DNA from: Panopea generosa
Lineage: Eukaryota > Mollusca > Bivalvia > Adapedonta > Hiatellidae
Reading direction: 5' to 3'
Length of the DNA: 64,000 bases
Assembly (NCBI GenBank): GCA_029582155.1
Contig: CM055905.1
Coordinates: 9,018,995-9,082,994 of the forward strand
The first letter of the stretch is position 1. Each line of letters starts with the position of its first letter. Below the pieces are notes generated by a model that was given only the letters and a program-made list of their open reading frames with translations, was not told the DNA's origin and did not search any database. Positions 1-12,704 of this stretch are shown piece after piece. The translations under genes were made by a program, and so were the position numbers.

Positions 1-290
1 ACGGAAATCAAACTTGAGCTGTAGTTTATCACCATACATCTTTCCACTTAATATGAATCTAATCCATCAAATCCTTCAAAGATATCCAGCTAAGTCCAAA
101 AAGGGGCATAACTCCATTAAAAATCATCAGACCGGAACAAAATACGAACTTGACCTGTATTACCCGAATATGCAACCACACACCAAATTTGGTGTAAATC
201 TGTACCTACGAACAGCGGTGATACTATATGCCCCCGCCCCCTCCCCAATTCAAAATGGGGGGGGGGGGGATAACAAAAACACTAACAGTT
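1..290. repeat. Dispersed repeat fragment with G-run
   Basis: The phrase aaaaaggggcataactcc and the text around it resemble a non-coding repeat that I associate with bivalve genomes (recognition from memory, not a search). It ends in a C-rich stretch and a run of ten G at about 257-269. A 92-codon open frame crosses it but shows no protein-like motif, so I read it as non-coding. Confidence 0.35.
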
Positions 291-299
291 AGAGACTTA

Positions 300-1030
300 T
301 GGTATTCCTCGTTCAGTTTCAGCCATCATAAAAAATTTAATAAAGCAAAATCTTAGTCCATCACACCTTAAATACCATCAAAACGGTCGTGTACTGAGCA
401 AAACAATACCTGTGTATGTGGGCATGTTATGATACCCAAAATGTAAACACAATATATAATTTTGTGAGTGTTCATGTGCGTGGATCGAAATAAAATCAAG
501 GTGAAAGTTTAACAATTAGTAAAGAAACAGATGCGCGGGATAAAAAACTGTAATGGCTGGAGGTTGGCAATGACTGAACATTAAAAATGCAAGGACAGAA
601 ATTTAGAAAATGAAGTAAAAAGAAATTAGACGGATCTGACCCCAATAACTATGTGCTAAGCGGAAACTAGCCGTTAAAATACAGGTAATTGTTTCCTAAA
701 GCCTCCTTGATTATGTGTCATGATGATATGACCTGTTACATGTACTCAATAGTTATAGGCTGAAATGACGAACGGCATGAAACATTATTAAAGATATCAT
801 ATACTATAACTATAAACTAGTCATCAACAACACAAGTAGAGGAATAATATAAGCTTGTCTTTAATTCCATTCCTTTTGACAAATCTAACTTCTGTAATTA
901 TAAATTCTATTCACTCAAATGCCAATTTCTTACTTTAATGTGTGTTAATTTGATATTGCAACCTGTTATTCTGTAATGGCATTCACTACCTTTGTTCGAA
1001 AGTGTATAAAATGTTAAAGTTTCCTCATTT
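300..1030. other. Anonymous AT-rich DNA
   Basis: I see no credible open frame, RNA gene or repeat here. Confidence 0.4.
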
Positions 1031-1035
1031 TAATT

Positions 1036-1270
1036 TCATAGCCAGTCATAACTTGAAACTTGGAACTTAAAACGTACTTACAAGGTAGTAATACTGACTT
1101 CAAAATTAAGCCGCTAGGAGTCTAGAACGTCGATACTTCGAAAAACATCTGCTTCCTACAGTAAGGTAAGAGGAAGACTTCTGAGTAAGCCGGTTTTTGT
1201 TATCAAAAGTCAATGTGTTTACCTAGATGACGTCACATGGAAGTAAAAAAATGGCGAAAAATTGCTTAAG
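1036..1270 (+). repeat. Dispersed repeat R1, copy 1 (contains GATGACGTCAC)
   Basis: About 230 bp that recurs in the same orientation at 50222-50440. Shared blocks include agtcataacttgaaacttgg, a 'cgctagg' block and gatgacgtcac near 1226-1236. The last contains the perfect palindrome TGACGTCA, the CRE core bound by CREB/ATF proteins. Both copies are non-coding. Family unknown. Confidence 0.6.
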
Positions 1271-1504
1271 GTAATAATGAATAGTTCTTCAACATTTTTA
1301 TATACTGTATCAACACTATTTCATCTTTGTTTTAGAAAGGATAGAAACATATGATAGAAAGAATAAATCAATAATTAAGCAATGGTATTAATATATATGC
1401 ATCTAATTCAAACTTCGTGTCCAAGCGATCCAAAAGCGACCACAACAATAGTATGTTCATCTAATATGCAAAATATCTGGGTTAAAACAACTCCTGGAAA
1501 TCTC

Positions 1505-1600
1505 AAATCCAAGTTCGTGGGTTCGATCCTCAACAACGGCTATGTGACGTGTCCTTGAGCAAGACACTTTATCCTATATGCGTTATGTTCACGTAGATTC
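1505..1600 (+). repeat. tRNA-derived SINE, family C, 5'-truncated copy
   Basis: The copy starts at a pol III B box (gtgggttcgatcctc). It continues with acggctatgtg and a 'gtgtccttgagcaagacact' block shared with the fuller copy at 39772-39967. The A-box half is missing, so this copy has lost its own promoter. Confidence 0.55.
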
Positions 1601-2262
1601 CGGTATTCAGCCGTTTTACAATCGTTCTATATTGTGACCTGTGGCTTTATGGACAGAGCCCTATATATAGGAAATTTTAATTTAAATTTAATACAAAAGG
1701 TTCACGTCTTTCTGGGTCGTTTACTTTACAAACTTTTTCATTAAAAAAGTCAGAATTATGGAAATAAGTCTGTTTCACATAATGCTGACTGATGGCCGAT
1801 AACGTATGCTACTTTTGAAGGGAGTAGTTGGTTCTGTTGAGGCATATAAGACTGCGCCGCTTGACGTCATAATGTTGAAATTAGAAAAAATCAGACGCTA
1901 CGTGGCTCTGTAGGTAATGGTATATAGATTTACAGAAATTACTTGTGAATGTAATTTGTAATTGTCCACCAGTAATATGTACTGTAGTTAACGAACATAG
2001 CAGTTACCATTTGAGGTAGTTAAATTGTCGATAAGTAAGTTGAAATATTAATTAAGCAATCTGAATTAGGGCGAATAATACCCTCCATACTTCCTACAGC
2101 TCTGTATTTGATTACAGTACAAATAGCGGGTGTATATCGATTGCTTCAACATGAATTAGTTAAAAACGATACCTGTGTTGAGTATAACTGGTTGATACAA
2201 GTTGCAAAGGTTTAATGGTTTTACATTTTTGAACGACGGAGGGAAGTGAAAGTTTGTTCGCA

Positions 2263-2596
2263 CCCGTAAACCATGTTTAAGCTGCCTATTGGTAGATTTT
2301 CTACTGATCGTTGTGCGGTGGTCCCTGTTGTCCCCGTAAACCATGTTTAAGCTGCCCATCGATACTTTTGCTACTGATCGTTGTGCTGTTGTCCCCGTAA
2401 ACCATGTTTAAGCTGCCCATCGATACTTTTGCTACTGATCGTTGTGCTGTTGTCCCCGTAAACCATGTGTAAGCTGCCCATCGATACTTTTGCTAATGAT
2501 CGTTGTGCTGTTGTCCCCGTAAACCATGTGGAAGCTGCCCATCGATACTTTTGCTACTGATCGTTGTGCTGTTGTCCCAGTAAACCATGTTTAAGC
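2263..2596. repeat. 61-bp minisatellite, about 5.4 copies
   Basis: A 61-bp unit beginning ccccgtaaaccatgtttaag starts at 2332, 2393, 2454 and 2515. A diverged first copy spans 2263-2331 and a partial last copy starts at 2576. The three middle copies are almost identical. The unit is not a multiple of three and carries no sustained frame. Confidence 0.9.
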
Positions 2597-2827
2597 ACAG
2601 GTCAAAATATCGTTCCTAGCACCCCCCACCCCCTCAAAAAGGTATCTGTGAGTTATATGATTATATGTTTATTTGAATGAATGGTGTTTTACGGCACGTC
2701 GACACAGGAATAGGTCATTTCATGGGCGCAAATGTTAATGGATGAGATGACTACAATTACATATTGTTAAAACTGTATATAAAACTATAAATAGATGAAC
2801 TATTAAAACTATATGTAATCAATTAAA

Positions 2828-3722
2828 TCAAGATGGCCCTATTTCGCTCACCTGAGTGACCTTGAGTCACCAAACTTAAGTAGATTATATAATACATGTA
2901 CACTAAAAATTCCAGAAAAACGACATTAGCGAGTAGTTAGAATTTTGATTTGTTTTGAAAATGTAACAGATGCGTAGAAGAATTGTGCAATAACAATAGT
3001 ATCCTTTGTCCTGATATCGAAAGAAAGTTTTCACTAAATATCCATATAATAAAAACGGCCTCCCCTCCTGGCGACTATGTTTTTCGACGAAACGCAATGG
3101 CTGGAAAAAACTTGGTAGAGGTTCACCCATGGTAAATGTCGAAATCAGGTCAGTAGATTCTGACAAGAAAGCTTTTGAAGTTTTTACTGTACCTGCCTAT
3201 ATAGTAAACTAGCACATCACTGTGGCGGTCATGTTTTTAAACAAATCACAATGGCTTGAACAAACTTGGTAAAGGAACATTTCTGCGAAATTGTTTTAAA
3301 ATCGATCCGGTGGTGTCTGACAAGAATTTTTTTTAAGTATTTACTATAGCTTATATAGTAAACTAACCCCATCCCCTGGCCGCCATGTTTTTTGACGAAT
3401 CACTACGGTTTGAACAAACTTGGTGAAGGGTCCTCGAAGGAACATCTCTATGAAATTATTTTAAAATCGAACCAGTAGTTATTGACAAGAAGATTTTTTA
3501 AGTTTTTGCTAATTAAACTTGCCCCGGCCCCTGGTGGCCATGTTTTATGACGAATCAAGATGGCTTGAACAAACTTGGTAGAGGGTCACCCTAGGAACAT
3601 TTCTGTGAAGTTATATCAAAATTGGCACATTGGTTCCAGAGAAGTTGTTACAAGATAAAAGTTAACGACAGACGACGGACACCAGGCGATAACAAAAGGT
3701 GAGTTCAGGTGAGCTAATAAAT
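2828..3722 (-). mobile_element. Non-autonomous element with ~160-bp monomer core, copy 1
   Basis: The left end (gatggccctatttcgctcac, then gagtgaccttgagtcacc) is the reverse complement of the ends at 34590-34640 and 51836-51890. The right end holds gacgacggacaccaggcgat followed by aggtgagctaa. Between them are four degenerate monomers, marked by catgtttttngac-like blocks near 3073, 3223, 3381 and 3536 (spacing 150-158). A central array of ~160-bp monomers between unique ends matches the architecture reported for bivalve 'pearl'-type elements and the BIV160 satellite. That family assignment is inference. Confidence 0.6.
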
Positions 3723-3724
3723 AA

Positions 3725-4555
3725 CCCACCAGCGGGTTTTTAATTAAGACTTCTTCATAAAAATATTCGATTAGGAATTAAAATTAAATGAACGTTCTTA
3801 AACCTGAATGTTTATTGCGATTAACATTAATTAAAGGCAGTGCACTATCATTAATGTCGTTATATCCGCACAAACATATATTTTCAAAATATATTGAAGA
3901 TGGTAACTCCCACAGGGGATCGTCACCAACACTCCATGAAATGTCAAATAATAGTATTGGCTCACAAAGTGATAAATTGACAGAAAATTGGATCCTGAAG
4001 CAGAATGTAAATATGTATGATATTTATTGTTATTATTATAAAGACAAAGGTTATTTTAATTTAAAAAGATTTAACCTTATTACCCTTATCGTTTATGTCT
4101 TTACAACCCAATAAGTAATAATTGGCATTGGAATCGCCCAAAAGAATAAAAAGGTGATGGAAGGTAATTGTGCAATGTGATCATCAAGATCCTTCGTATC
4201 AAAAAGTTACACTTGATGGTAAATATAAAGAACAAACTGTAATAAATTTGTATTGTAACACTTACTGCATCTACTTGAAAATACTAGTTCAGAGCGATAG
4301 TCGTGTGTGGGACGTTTCTATTAACAAAAATAGATACGCCGCCAGATACTCTTTAATCTGTATCAAAATAGCACTGTATAAAGAAAAGTGTTAAAAGTAG
4401 TTTTATCCTTTAACCATTTATTGATGACAATGTACTATAGAGTTATGTGTATTTAAAAGTAAATTATTCTCATCATAATTCGGTTTTAAACAGATAAAAC
4501 TATTTGTATGATTTTGTTTGAACTGTTCATTTATCTGGTGGAAGTATTGGTTCTA
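3725..4555. other. Anonymous AT-rich DNA
   Basis: Open frames of 108 and 74 codons occur here, but they have AT-biased composition and no recognisable domain. I see no other signal. Confidence 0.35.
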
Positions 4556-4559
4556 ATGG

Positions 4560-5590
4560 GATTATCGATTTTACAACCTCAACACCCGACAGATCTGAAG
4601 GATTGTCTACTTCCATATCAAGGTTGGAAAATGTGTTGTGCAGCCTAATAGAATCATCCGATTCTCTAGGCTGCCTTCCAACATTTACCTTAGCAGCTGA
4701 TAATTAATTTTACCAGATTTACGCGGTTAATGCGGTATTTGGAAGATGCTAGTCCTGAATCACTCCAGAACTCTTGGGTTTTGAGGATTTCTGGACAGGA
4801 TCAGAAATCATCGGTTTCTTTGAAGAGCTGTTTGGTTTTTTGGAAGAGATAATAGGTTTCGGTTTATTAGCTGGCTCGGAAACAATAGTTAGAGTCTCTT
4901 AAAACATTCGGTGGAGCTTTGAAACAGTATATGTGGTAGGATGATTGGAAATCTAGGTAACCTCCGTCTGAACTTTTATCGATCTTGTTCTCTTCTAAAC
5001 AACTTTGCTCAAATCCGCATACGATTTACTTGATGGATCCGTTGGAGAGGGAAGGTTATCTTTTTTTCCAATTAAACGTTTTTGGATTTCACGCTCGAGT
5101 TTCCATTTCGGACAATATCGCAAGAAAGCCGCGTCGATCCCCTTTGCAATTAACTCAAAGGGCGGGACTTTAGCAAGATGTGAAGTCATTGTGCCCTAAT
5201 TTCTCGACAACGGACACAGAAAACATCCTTCTTGCATCTCTCTCCGTGATGACCGTATTGGTGGCAATTAAAACATCGAAGTGGGTTAGGTATAAATAGA
5301 TAGACAGGTTAGGAGAGCTTTTTACATTCGCTGGTAGATTTGGGGTGTAAAAGGTAAAAATGAAAGGTGTACCTTTTTTTTAAACGATGATGTATTATCA
5401 TTTTCCATAATTTGACGAATTTTGAAGATTATGCCAACTTTGACCTTTCCTGGCTCTATCCCGTTTCTATTTTTTTCTACAAAGAATCTGTCTGTCGACT
5501 TTCTTCAATAGCAATACATTATCTGTAGTCCTATCTACTTCTTTTTGTCCCCAGCTTTGCAAAAAAATAGGGTCTGGCCGTCCGTCACTT
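4560..5590 (-). pseudogene. LINE ORF1 (gag-like) pseudogene with CCHC zinc knuckles
   Basis: Read on the minus strand, the frame just above 5200 encodes RCFNCHQYGHHGERC, a CX2CX4HX4C zinc knuckle, followed by a further CVRC. This is typical of nucleic-acid-binding ORF1/gag proteins of jockey/I-type LINEs. A second knuckle is decayed but recognisable before YCPKWKLEREIQKR (about 5110-5070). The region upstream (about 5480-5290) still reads as LYTPNP-like pre-knuckle sequence in broken frames, and an acidic tail (ESDDSIRLHNTF...) is read near 4660. Several frameshifts and stops break it, and no reverse transcriptase follows. I infer an old, truncated LINE copy. Confidence 0.6.
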
Positions 5591-5890
5591 TGGTTTCCAT
5601 GTAACAACTTGAGAATGCCTGAATTCAAAACTTCTGCAAATCTTATACAATGTTTATAATAACAAAAAACAGGCTAAGTACGATTTTCGAGGTTGTGGAG
5701 TTGTGCCCCTTAAATTTGTGAAACATCGTAATGTCCGTCCATCTGTCACACATTTTGAGGCTTCCATGCAATAACTTAAGAATACCTGTTCAAATCATTT
5801 TAAAAATAAAAAAAACGCCAGGGACATACATTCACTGGATTTGCTTGTTCGGCTAAGCTCTTGAAACTTTGTCACTGTCTGGATGCACAT
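5571..5890. repeat. Two direct copies of a ~160-bp dispersed repeat
   Basis: The block 'gtccgtc...cac...gttccatgnaacaacttnagaatncctg' appears at about 5578-5640 and again at about 5735-5800, spaced roughly 160 bp. The phrasing resembles a common bivalve interspersed repeat. It is non-coding. Confidence 0.5.
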
Positions 5891-5899
5891 TGTATCACG

Positions 5900-7640
5900 A
5901 AGCGTAGGGCGTATGATCTTTGGTAATGTCAATTTCTACTTTATTTATTTAGTTTAGCGATTAACCTCTCAATGCCATTTTTGTATAAATGGCCGAGTCA
6001 CAAGTATTGTTAAAAGGATGACGGCCTTGCTAGATACAATTTATGAAAATATAACCATTTCTAACGTCATTCAATTCAATATGCACATTTTCTGATTGTC
6101 CTTAAAATTTATAATAACTAGTAATTATAATCATGATTTAAACTTTCATTTCTTACAACGGCTATGTTTTTATGATAGAACAATATCTGACAAGATGGTA
6201 AAAAAAAACAAGTAGACTGTTTATCAATGAGTAGTTTAAAACTTATTTGGACTGTGGAACAAGTTATTCCAACTTACACAAATCACACTCGGAAGTCTTC
6301 TTCAGTAGAACCAGGACTATGCATATATGGATAAAGTGTTGTGCTTAAGGCCACCAGACATATGCATAGCTGACGTTCGAACGATCATCTGATATTGTGT
6401 CTCTTCGTGATAGTACTATAACGAGTTATGGCAGCCAAATGTGCAACAGCACTCTTGTCACAGTGCTTGTATATACCACTTCGAGCTGTTAGCGCTATCA
6501 ATCCAAAGCAGCTGAAATAACAACACTGCGTTAATTTGCGTGGCAACTTTTTACGGCCACAACACGTACGCAAGTTTGATGTTATTCAATACATGAAAAC
6601 AAACAAGAGATAGCGGTATCATATACCTTTTTTTTCTTTCTTTTTTTAATTATTTAAAAAAGGAAAAGTGTAGGCAAACTGTAATATGCCTGATCTGTTT
6701 TACTTAATATAACTTGTTTTACGTCCACGTCGACGATAACGATCTTCATCATTGATTGACTTTATTGAAATTTACTGTGACTAGACATTGCTTTAGATCT
6801 CAAATTGAACACCATATTAATTAACACAAACAGACAAAAAATTGAGAATGTTTAGTTTTCCATAGTATTAATATGTAAATCTCAAATGTCTCCTTACAGG
6901 GGACCTGTATACATCCCAGTGTCCCATTGATTTGAACAAACTTAGATAATTTATACAAAATATGAAAAAAATGTGAATGACAGGTTGTTGATAAACGCCC
7001 CTTGATTTGTACAAACTTTAAACCTCTACTCGTAGATATAACTTATATCAAATATAAACATATCTGTCTGGCCGATTGAGATCAAGGGTTTTGAAAATGT
7101 TCAATTTCAACAACCTGGCTTTTTTTGCAAAGTCAATCCTCATATTTAGGTAATTGAAACTAAATATGGTGTACAATCGAATGATTTTTAATTAAGGCAT
7201 TAATTCTAAAGCAGAGTATTGTGTTTCAGAATTATAGTATCACATGCCATGTTATCAAAACTGCAGAAGCAAATCAAACGGTTTTAAAACGTTACACTTT
7301 AATGATAACGTTTATTGGTAAAACAAGTCACGTGTCAAAAGCAAACGTGATATCTTGTTAATGGACTATGGGATTACAGTACTTGTGTGAAATGGCAAAT
7401 CACTTGATAACGTGCAATTCTAAAGTAAATATTTCTGATTCTGATTGTTCAATTGCATATTAAACTACAATACAACAGGGAAATGGCGAGTAAATACACA
7501 TTATGTATAATTATGCCGGTGTAATTTCTCCTGTGTATTGTCCTTATTGTAGTTACTCCTTGCATTAGTTGACGTTTTGTGGTCGCTGAATATGCTTCGT
7601 GTTGCCATAATTATAATTCATTAGTGAGAACCAGTGTTGC
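5900..7640. other. Anonymous DNA
   Basis: No supported gene. Short open frames (for example 6385-6573, minus) show no motif. T-rich and A-rich runs occur near 6630-6660. Confidence 0.35.
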
Positions 7641-7855
7641 CGGACCCGAGTAGCTCAGTCGGTAAAGCGTCCGATTGTCAAACTAAGGGTCATGAATCCG
7701 AATTCCCACCCAATCACGGCCTTTGAGTGTTCTACGACCATGTACAACTGACATGCAGAGGCAGCGTGTGTCTAGTACCGGTTAATCACTTAGTGGATCC
7801 CAGGAACAATGGTGGTGCGCTTACCACCGTTATGTAACTGACGTACAGTTGCCAA
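7641..7855 (+). repeat. tRNA-derived SINE, family A, copy 1
   Basis: The head contains tagctcagtcggtaaagcg, a match to the pol III A box, followed by a weakened B-box region (tccgaattccc). The tail contains gtctagtaccggttaatcac and ggatcccaggaac, which align with the tails of the copies at 12441, 35459 and 36930. Head plus shared non-tRNA tail marks a SINE rather than a tRNA gene. Confidence 0.7.
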
Positions 7856-7859
7856 AAAA

Positions 7860-9067
7860 TGGAACAAAACCGCATACATGTATAGACAATTGTGTTGAAT
7901 TATATATTCAACTTGGTTATTGTCTAAAATGCGTACACAGGCATGATGTTTTAGATATATTAAAAAATATATTGCAAACCTTCATCAAACTGAGGACTTT
8001 CTGTATACCCCTGAGAAAACTGATGTCTGGATAGTGGTAGTAAAAGCATTACGAGTGTTAGTAAAAGTGAGAACAAAAGAGTACACGTGCGTATAGGTGT
8101 CTGGTGACACTTACAATAAAAGTCTAGAAATCGGTTCAAATAACCTGCATCTATGATAGCCAACAGAAAGGCTAAGAAACGAAGATATATAAAAAAAAAT
8201 GTTCTCGCAGACGTTAACTTTAATAACGTATCCATGCAGTTTTAAATGGACATTAGTTTGCATGTAACTTTTTACCTTTCAAAGAGTGTTCTTTTTAGTG
8301 TAACCGTGTGCCCGTCCGTCGGGATAAGTTTTCCAATATTTTTGTCAATATACCGAGTAGCGTTATTAAAACTGTAATATTACTTTTTGAGAAAATACAT
8401 AAAATGTCGGGTAGCGGGTTGGCTGTGCAGTTCAGTATATATAAATAACTACACGTGAAAGATCAAATATCCGAAAAACCTGTGTTCAAACACATATATT
8501 ATTATTATTAAGATTTCCTCACTACTGGCAGTAAACAAGATCTGTGCAACTGGTCCAGATGACATATTTGATGCCGTGATTACCTCCCGCGACCTTGTTA
8601 TATCTCAATCAGTATACAACAGGGCGTAAACTACACTTCGGTAGCTCTATAATACATCCTCCGAGAGGCTCACTTATTTCTCGCTCAGCGGTATCAATTA
8701 CAAACAACTTTAGCTTGGAGCTGTAAATATCGTTTATCTGTTTATGTCAATGGCGGGCGATTCGCATGTAGCACGGGTTGATAAGCACTTGAAAGCATAT
8801 GTATGAAATGAAGGACTTCGTTATTTCGTACATGTTCACATTGCTCAATCCAAAAATCTAGTGCGAGAAAGTTGCCCATTTACTAGCGTAAGGGCGGTGA
8901 TTTTACTTGGACTTATTTTGAGTATTTCCTTCACAAATAAACTCTGGAAGGACGATTAGGTGCTTTAATCACCGTTATATTACTTGGATACTGTTAACAA
9001 AAGGCGCAAAAATTTAGATAAACTTACTTCATAAAAACACATGCTATGTCGGCTTTTATTAAATGGA

Positions 9068-9098
<31 letters not shown>

Positions 9099-12000
9099 CC
9101 CCAACTCCTAATTGATTTCATTGTCAGCGACTAGTTGAAAATGTACAAGAACTGTGAGGACAGCGCATGCGATTCTTTTGAAACTTGTCTCAAACAATAG
9201 ATATCAGATGATTGAAACTTGACAATAATAGGTGCATGTGTTAAAAATCTAACGCAACGTTTAGGTATTAAAATGTATATATTTCTCACAAAATACCGGT
9301 AAATGTTTGGACATATTTTCCAGTGGGTTTACTTAAATTCTGAACACACATAAAATCAAGACACTATTTTCTGATATTTTTGTCTAAAACGCGTTAATCA
9401 AAGTTCCTTGTATAAAAGTGTACTTTTGAGTAATCCCGCTTGCATCCCTTTTGAAGTTTTATTGATATATGAATACTATTAGTAACTGAGAAACGAGTTT
9501 GCTATAAAACCTAAACAAAATATTCTTTGTAATTAAGGTATTTTTTAAAGGAGATTATATTGGCAAGTGACACAAACACTGCTGCCAATCCAGACTTTCC
9601 CTGTATGCAGTGTGCACAAAATAGTGCTTATGTATTGACGTATAACCTTTATTTACTTGAAAGTTATCAAATTAACAGTAATTGAATATTGGCCAAAACT
9701 TAATACGTCCCGCAATAAAGAATTGCGCAATGTTTACACTGAACTCCGTAAACTTCCCGAACAAAGCCTCGAAAACGAGATCGGGAACGAGTCTTCACGG
9801 TGTTATCCGATGATTGATCGGAAACACGAAAGCGGTTACGTTGAAAATGGCAAATGTAAAAAAACAAAAACGTGGCTTCAGTAACCCGAGGTTTGTAATA
9901 AAGAGGTTATGCAAGTAGACACTTTAGATGCGTGTATTTAGAACAGGGAACGGGACGGTAATATGCCAATATAATCCATTAAATTGTGTTTAGCAGTCAT
10001 TTTTAACACATTTCAGGTCATATATGGCAATTCCAATTTTTCTGGTGGAGGAATATCTCGCACTGAGTAGAATTGTCCTTCCGCAAGTAACTGGCAAACT
10101 TTCTGACAAATTATTTGGAGCGAGCGGGACTAGAACTTAGCGGTGAGAAAAAAGTGATACTGGGACGATGTCTTAGACCCTAGGACGACCCATTATGTAA
10201 TAGTGTTCATTTTGTAATACTTTAACAATTAAGACACCCTAAAGGAGCGACCACAGGGAGTGTTAAACGTCGTTTGACTAACAATTTGACTGGCTCCAGG
10301 CGGAGCTACGATGAAGCTGAGATGACTGTTGCTTTAAAGTTGATGTTGCTAAGGCCGTTTCTAAGTAAAGCTCGCGCGGCTTTGTAGTTTGTGTATAAAT
10401 AGTTCAGAAATCAAGGGCAGGAATCATGTGCAATTGCTATTACGCTAGTGCAATGATGACGAATTTCTTAATAATTAAGAACAAACTAAAGTTATTTTGT
10501 TGGCTGTTTTAACAAATAAGAGCGACACAATTTTGAAAATTGAAGCGATAATGTGGTTAAAAACTAAATATTATTTATATCAATAAGGTTTTGGACCCAA
10601 TAGAATATTAAGCCAAAGATATATTGCTGTGTAATTTAATTTTGTAATTTTATAGAGGTGTTGTAATGCAACGTTTTAAATAACCAGTTTGAAACATTTG
10701 GCCACGGAGAGCCAACCTAATCAGGGTATACCACTTGGTTCCCTTTAAAGAATTGTACACATACATTTGAAGTTTTAAAGTTAACATATTACTAGTAATA
10801 AAAGATAGAAGCTTGGTGGTTGGCTTGCGGTTTGGACAAGTATCATCGTTGAAAAGGAGCAAAGTATTAAACCTACTCATAATTAATAACTGCAAAACAG
10901 AACATATCTTTATAACAAATATACAGAACAGAATTTAAAACAAAAATTTAAAATTGTAAAAAGGATTCGGAATAGGCACTAAACGATATTTTTTAAAAAA
11001 AGACCTGAAGGAGGTAGGTCCTATTTGTCCCTTTGGTGGTAATGAAAATACATTGCAGGGCTAGCAGTGACTGGGAAATGACTTTGCCAAAAACTTTAAA
11101 TAAACTTTCTTAAGTATAAATAAAGGTCATAATTCTAAAAAAAACAGCCCCGGGTTGCTTTTCTTATCCCATCGAATCCCCTTTGTTGTAGCGAACACTT
11201 GAGCTAAAATAAGTCCCGAGCTTGTTCTATTGTGTTAAAACATTTAATCTATGATAGTCTAATAGCAAACGTGCACTTATATGGCGCCATTTTAATACAA
11301 CAGAGCAGTTAAAAATCAAACTATCACGTGATTCCCCAAACAATTGTCATGCTTCACTTGGAATTTAGGAATTAACTCTTGACTGTTTGACCTGCATGCA
11401 CAGAATAAAGTTAGTTTTTCGTATGTCGTAAAAACTTTATTGTTATCGTGCATTTATGCAACACAGTCTGCGTATAAAAAACATCGTCAATTGAAATGTT
11501 TTGCAACTATAATGGACAAATATATCCGCCTTTAGGCAGTATATTTACAAACTTGTCTTCTCAATAATGGTCTTTTAACGAGTCCCGTATCAGTACACGA
11601 ATACAATTTAATGTCCACACCATATACTTAAACCTTTGAATAATACGGCTGAAAAAGTTAATTCGGTGTTGATTGAAAATAGTATAGCGTGTATGTTACC
11701 TATTACTGGAATGTGTATAGGGTGTTGATGCGTATTTGACTATTCTCTTTTACGGGTTCAGTTCAGAAGAGGGTAGTGGGGGCAGATCCTTGTTTTATCG
11801 TAGATCATATTAAACTATTTGTACTACTTCATGCGGATGAAAACATATTTGCTGTGTAAGTATTTTTAATATTCAGATGTCACATTTTAACCAAATGTCC
11901 CTTTTGAAATAGACGTCACTTTTAAATAAGACGTCAATTTTGCTCCATAATTCACCATCGGCTCAAAATATGATACATACCGCAAAGATATTGATTTATA

Positions 12001-12435
12001 TATATATATATCAAAATAAAATGTTGCAAATGTTTATTGTGGTTAAGATTACTCAGCACTTTATTTGTTGGTATTTAATATACAACTTTTGTGTCTGCAT
12101 GTCTTTGGTGACCGTGTCCTTCGAATGCTTAGCCTCCTTCCTGTTGGTAACATATATATATTTTATTTATTTATTTAAGTGACAGGTACAATACACTTTA
12201 GAATTACAACATTTGCAAAAGCGTTAGTACATACAATTACATACCAAGCCTAGTAAGGCTTATCAGTCACTATGTTATCAAAATTTCAATAACTTTAACA
12301 CGTAAATAATGATGAAAAATAACATGGCATTGTTAAACATATAAGATTACAACAACAAAATTGATCAATCAATGTGTTTAGATTTGCCTCGTTTTAATCA
12401 TTCATATATTCATTTTTTACTTTTAGACATTGTGA
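7860..12435. other. Anonymous intergenic DNA with TA microsatellites
   Basis: The longest stretch without a recognisable feature. It holds (TA)n runs at about 9073-9100 and 11997-12012. Open frames of 60-91 codons (7849-8034, 7960-8235 minus, 9657-9884, 10650-10895 minus) are short and motif-free. I cannot support any as genes. Confidence 0.35.
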
Positions 12436-12440
12436 GTATC

Positions 12441-12702
12441 GCCGGGACCGATTAGCTCAGTCGTTAGCGCGTTTGACTATCAATCCAGGGGTCGCAAGCT
12501 CGAATCCCGCTCGGCCAGTCTCCGTGATGATTGATATATGACATTGCATCTCATCATCACTCGTCTCTCACCGCTTATTCAAGTGGGAAAAAGTATAAGT
12601 TACTTTCGGAGATGGGTGTGCTCGAGTACTGGTTAACCTGCCAGGAACCCAGAAACATTGTTAAGGTCAACTGATCGTCTACGAGTTCTCGATGGCATAA
12701 AA
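12441..12702 (+). repeat. tRNA-derived SINE, family A, copy 2
   Basis: The tRNA-like head (accgattagctcagtcgtta; B box near gctcgaatcccgc) is followed by the family-A tail agtctccgtgatgattga. It closes with gtgctcgagtactggttaac and gatggcataaaa. The tail matches the copies at 35459 and 36930 closely. Confidence 0.8.
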
Positions 12703-12704
12703 AT

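Noticed and set aside
2263..2596. CRISPR-like direct repeats
   Set aside because: The repeats are contiguous with no unique spacers, and the genome is eukaryotic in character.
4995..5199. Three overlapping 62-64-codon ORFs on both strands as genes
   Set aside because: They are frames over the decayed zinc-knuckle LINE ORF1; only the minus-strand reading has protein-like motifs.
7641..12520. tRNA genes at 7641 and 12441
   Set aside because: Same SINE tail and degraded stems; promoter boxes alone do not make a tRNA.
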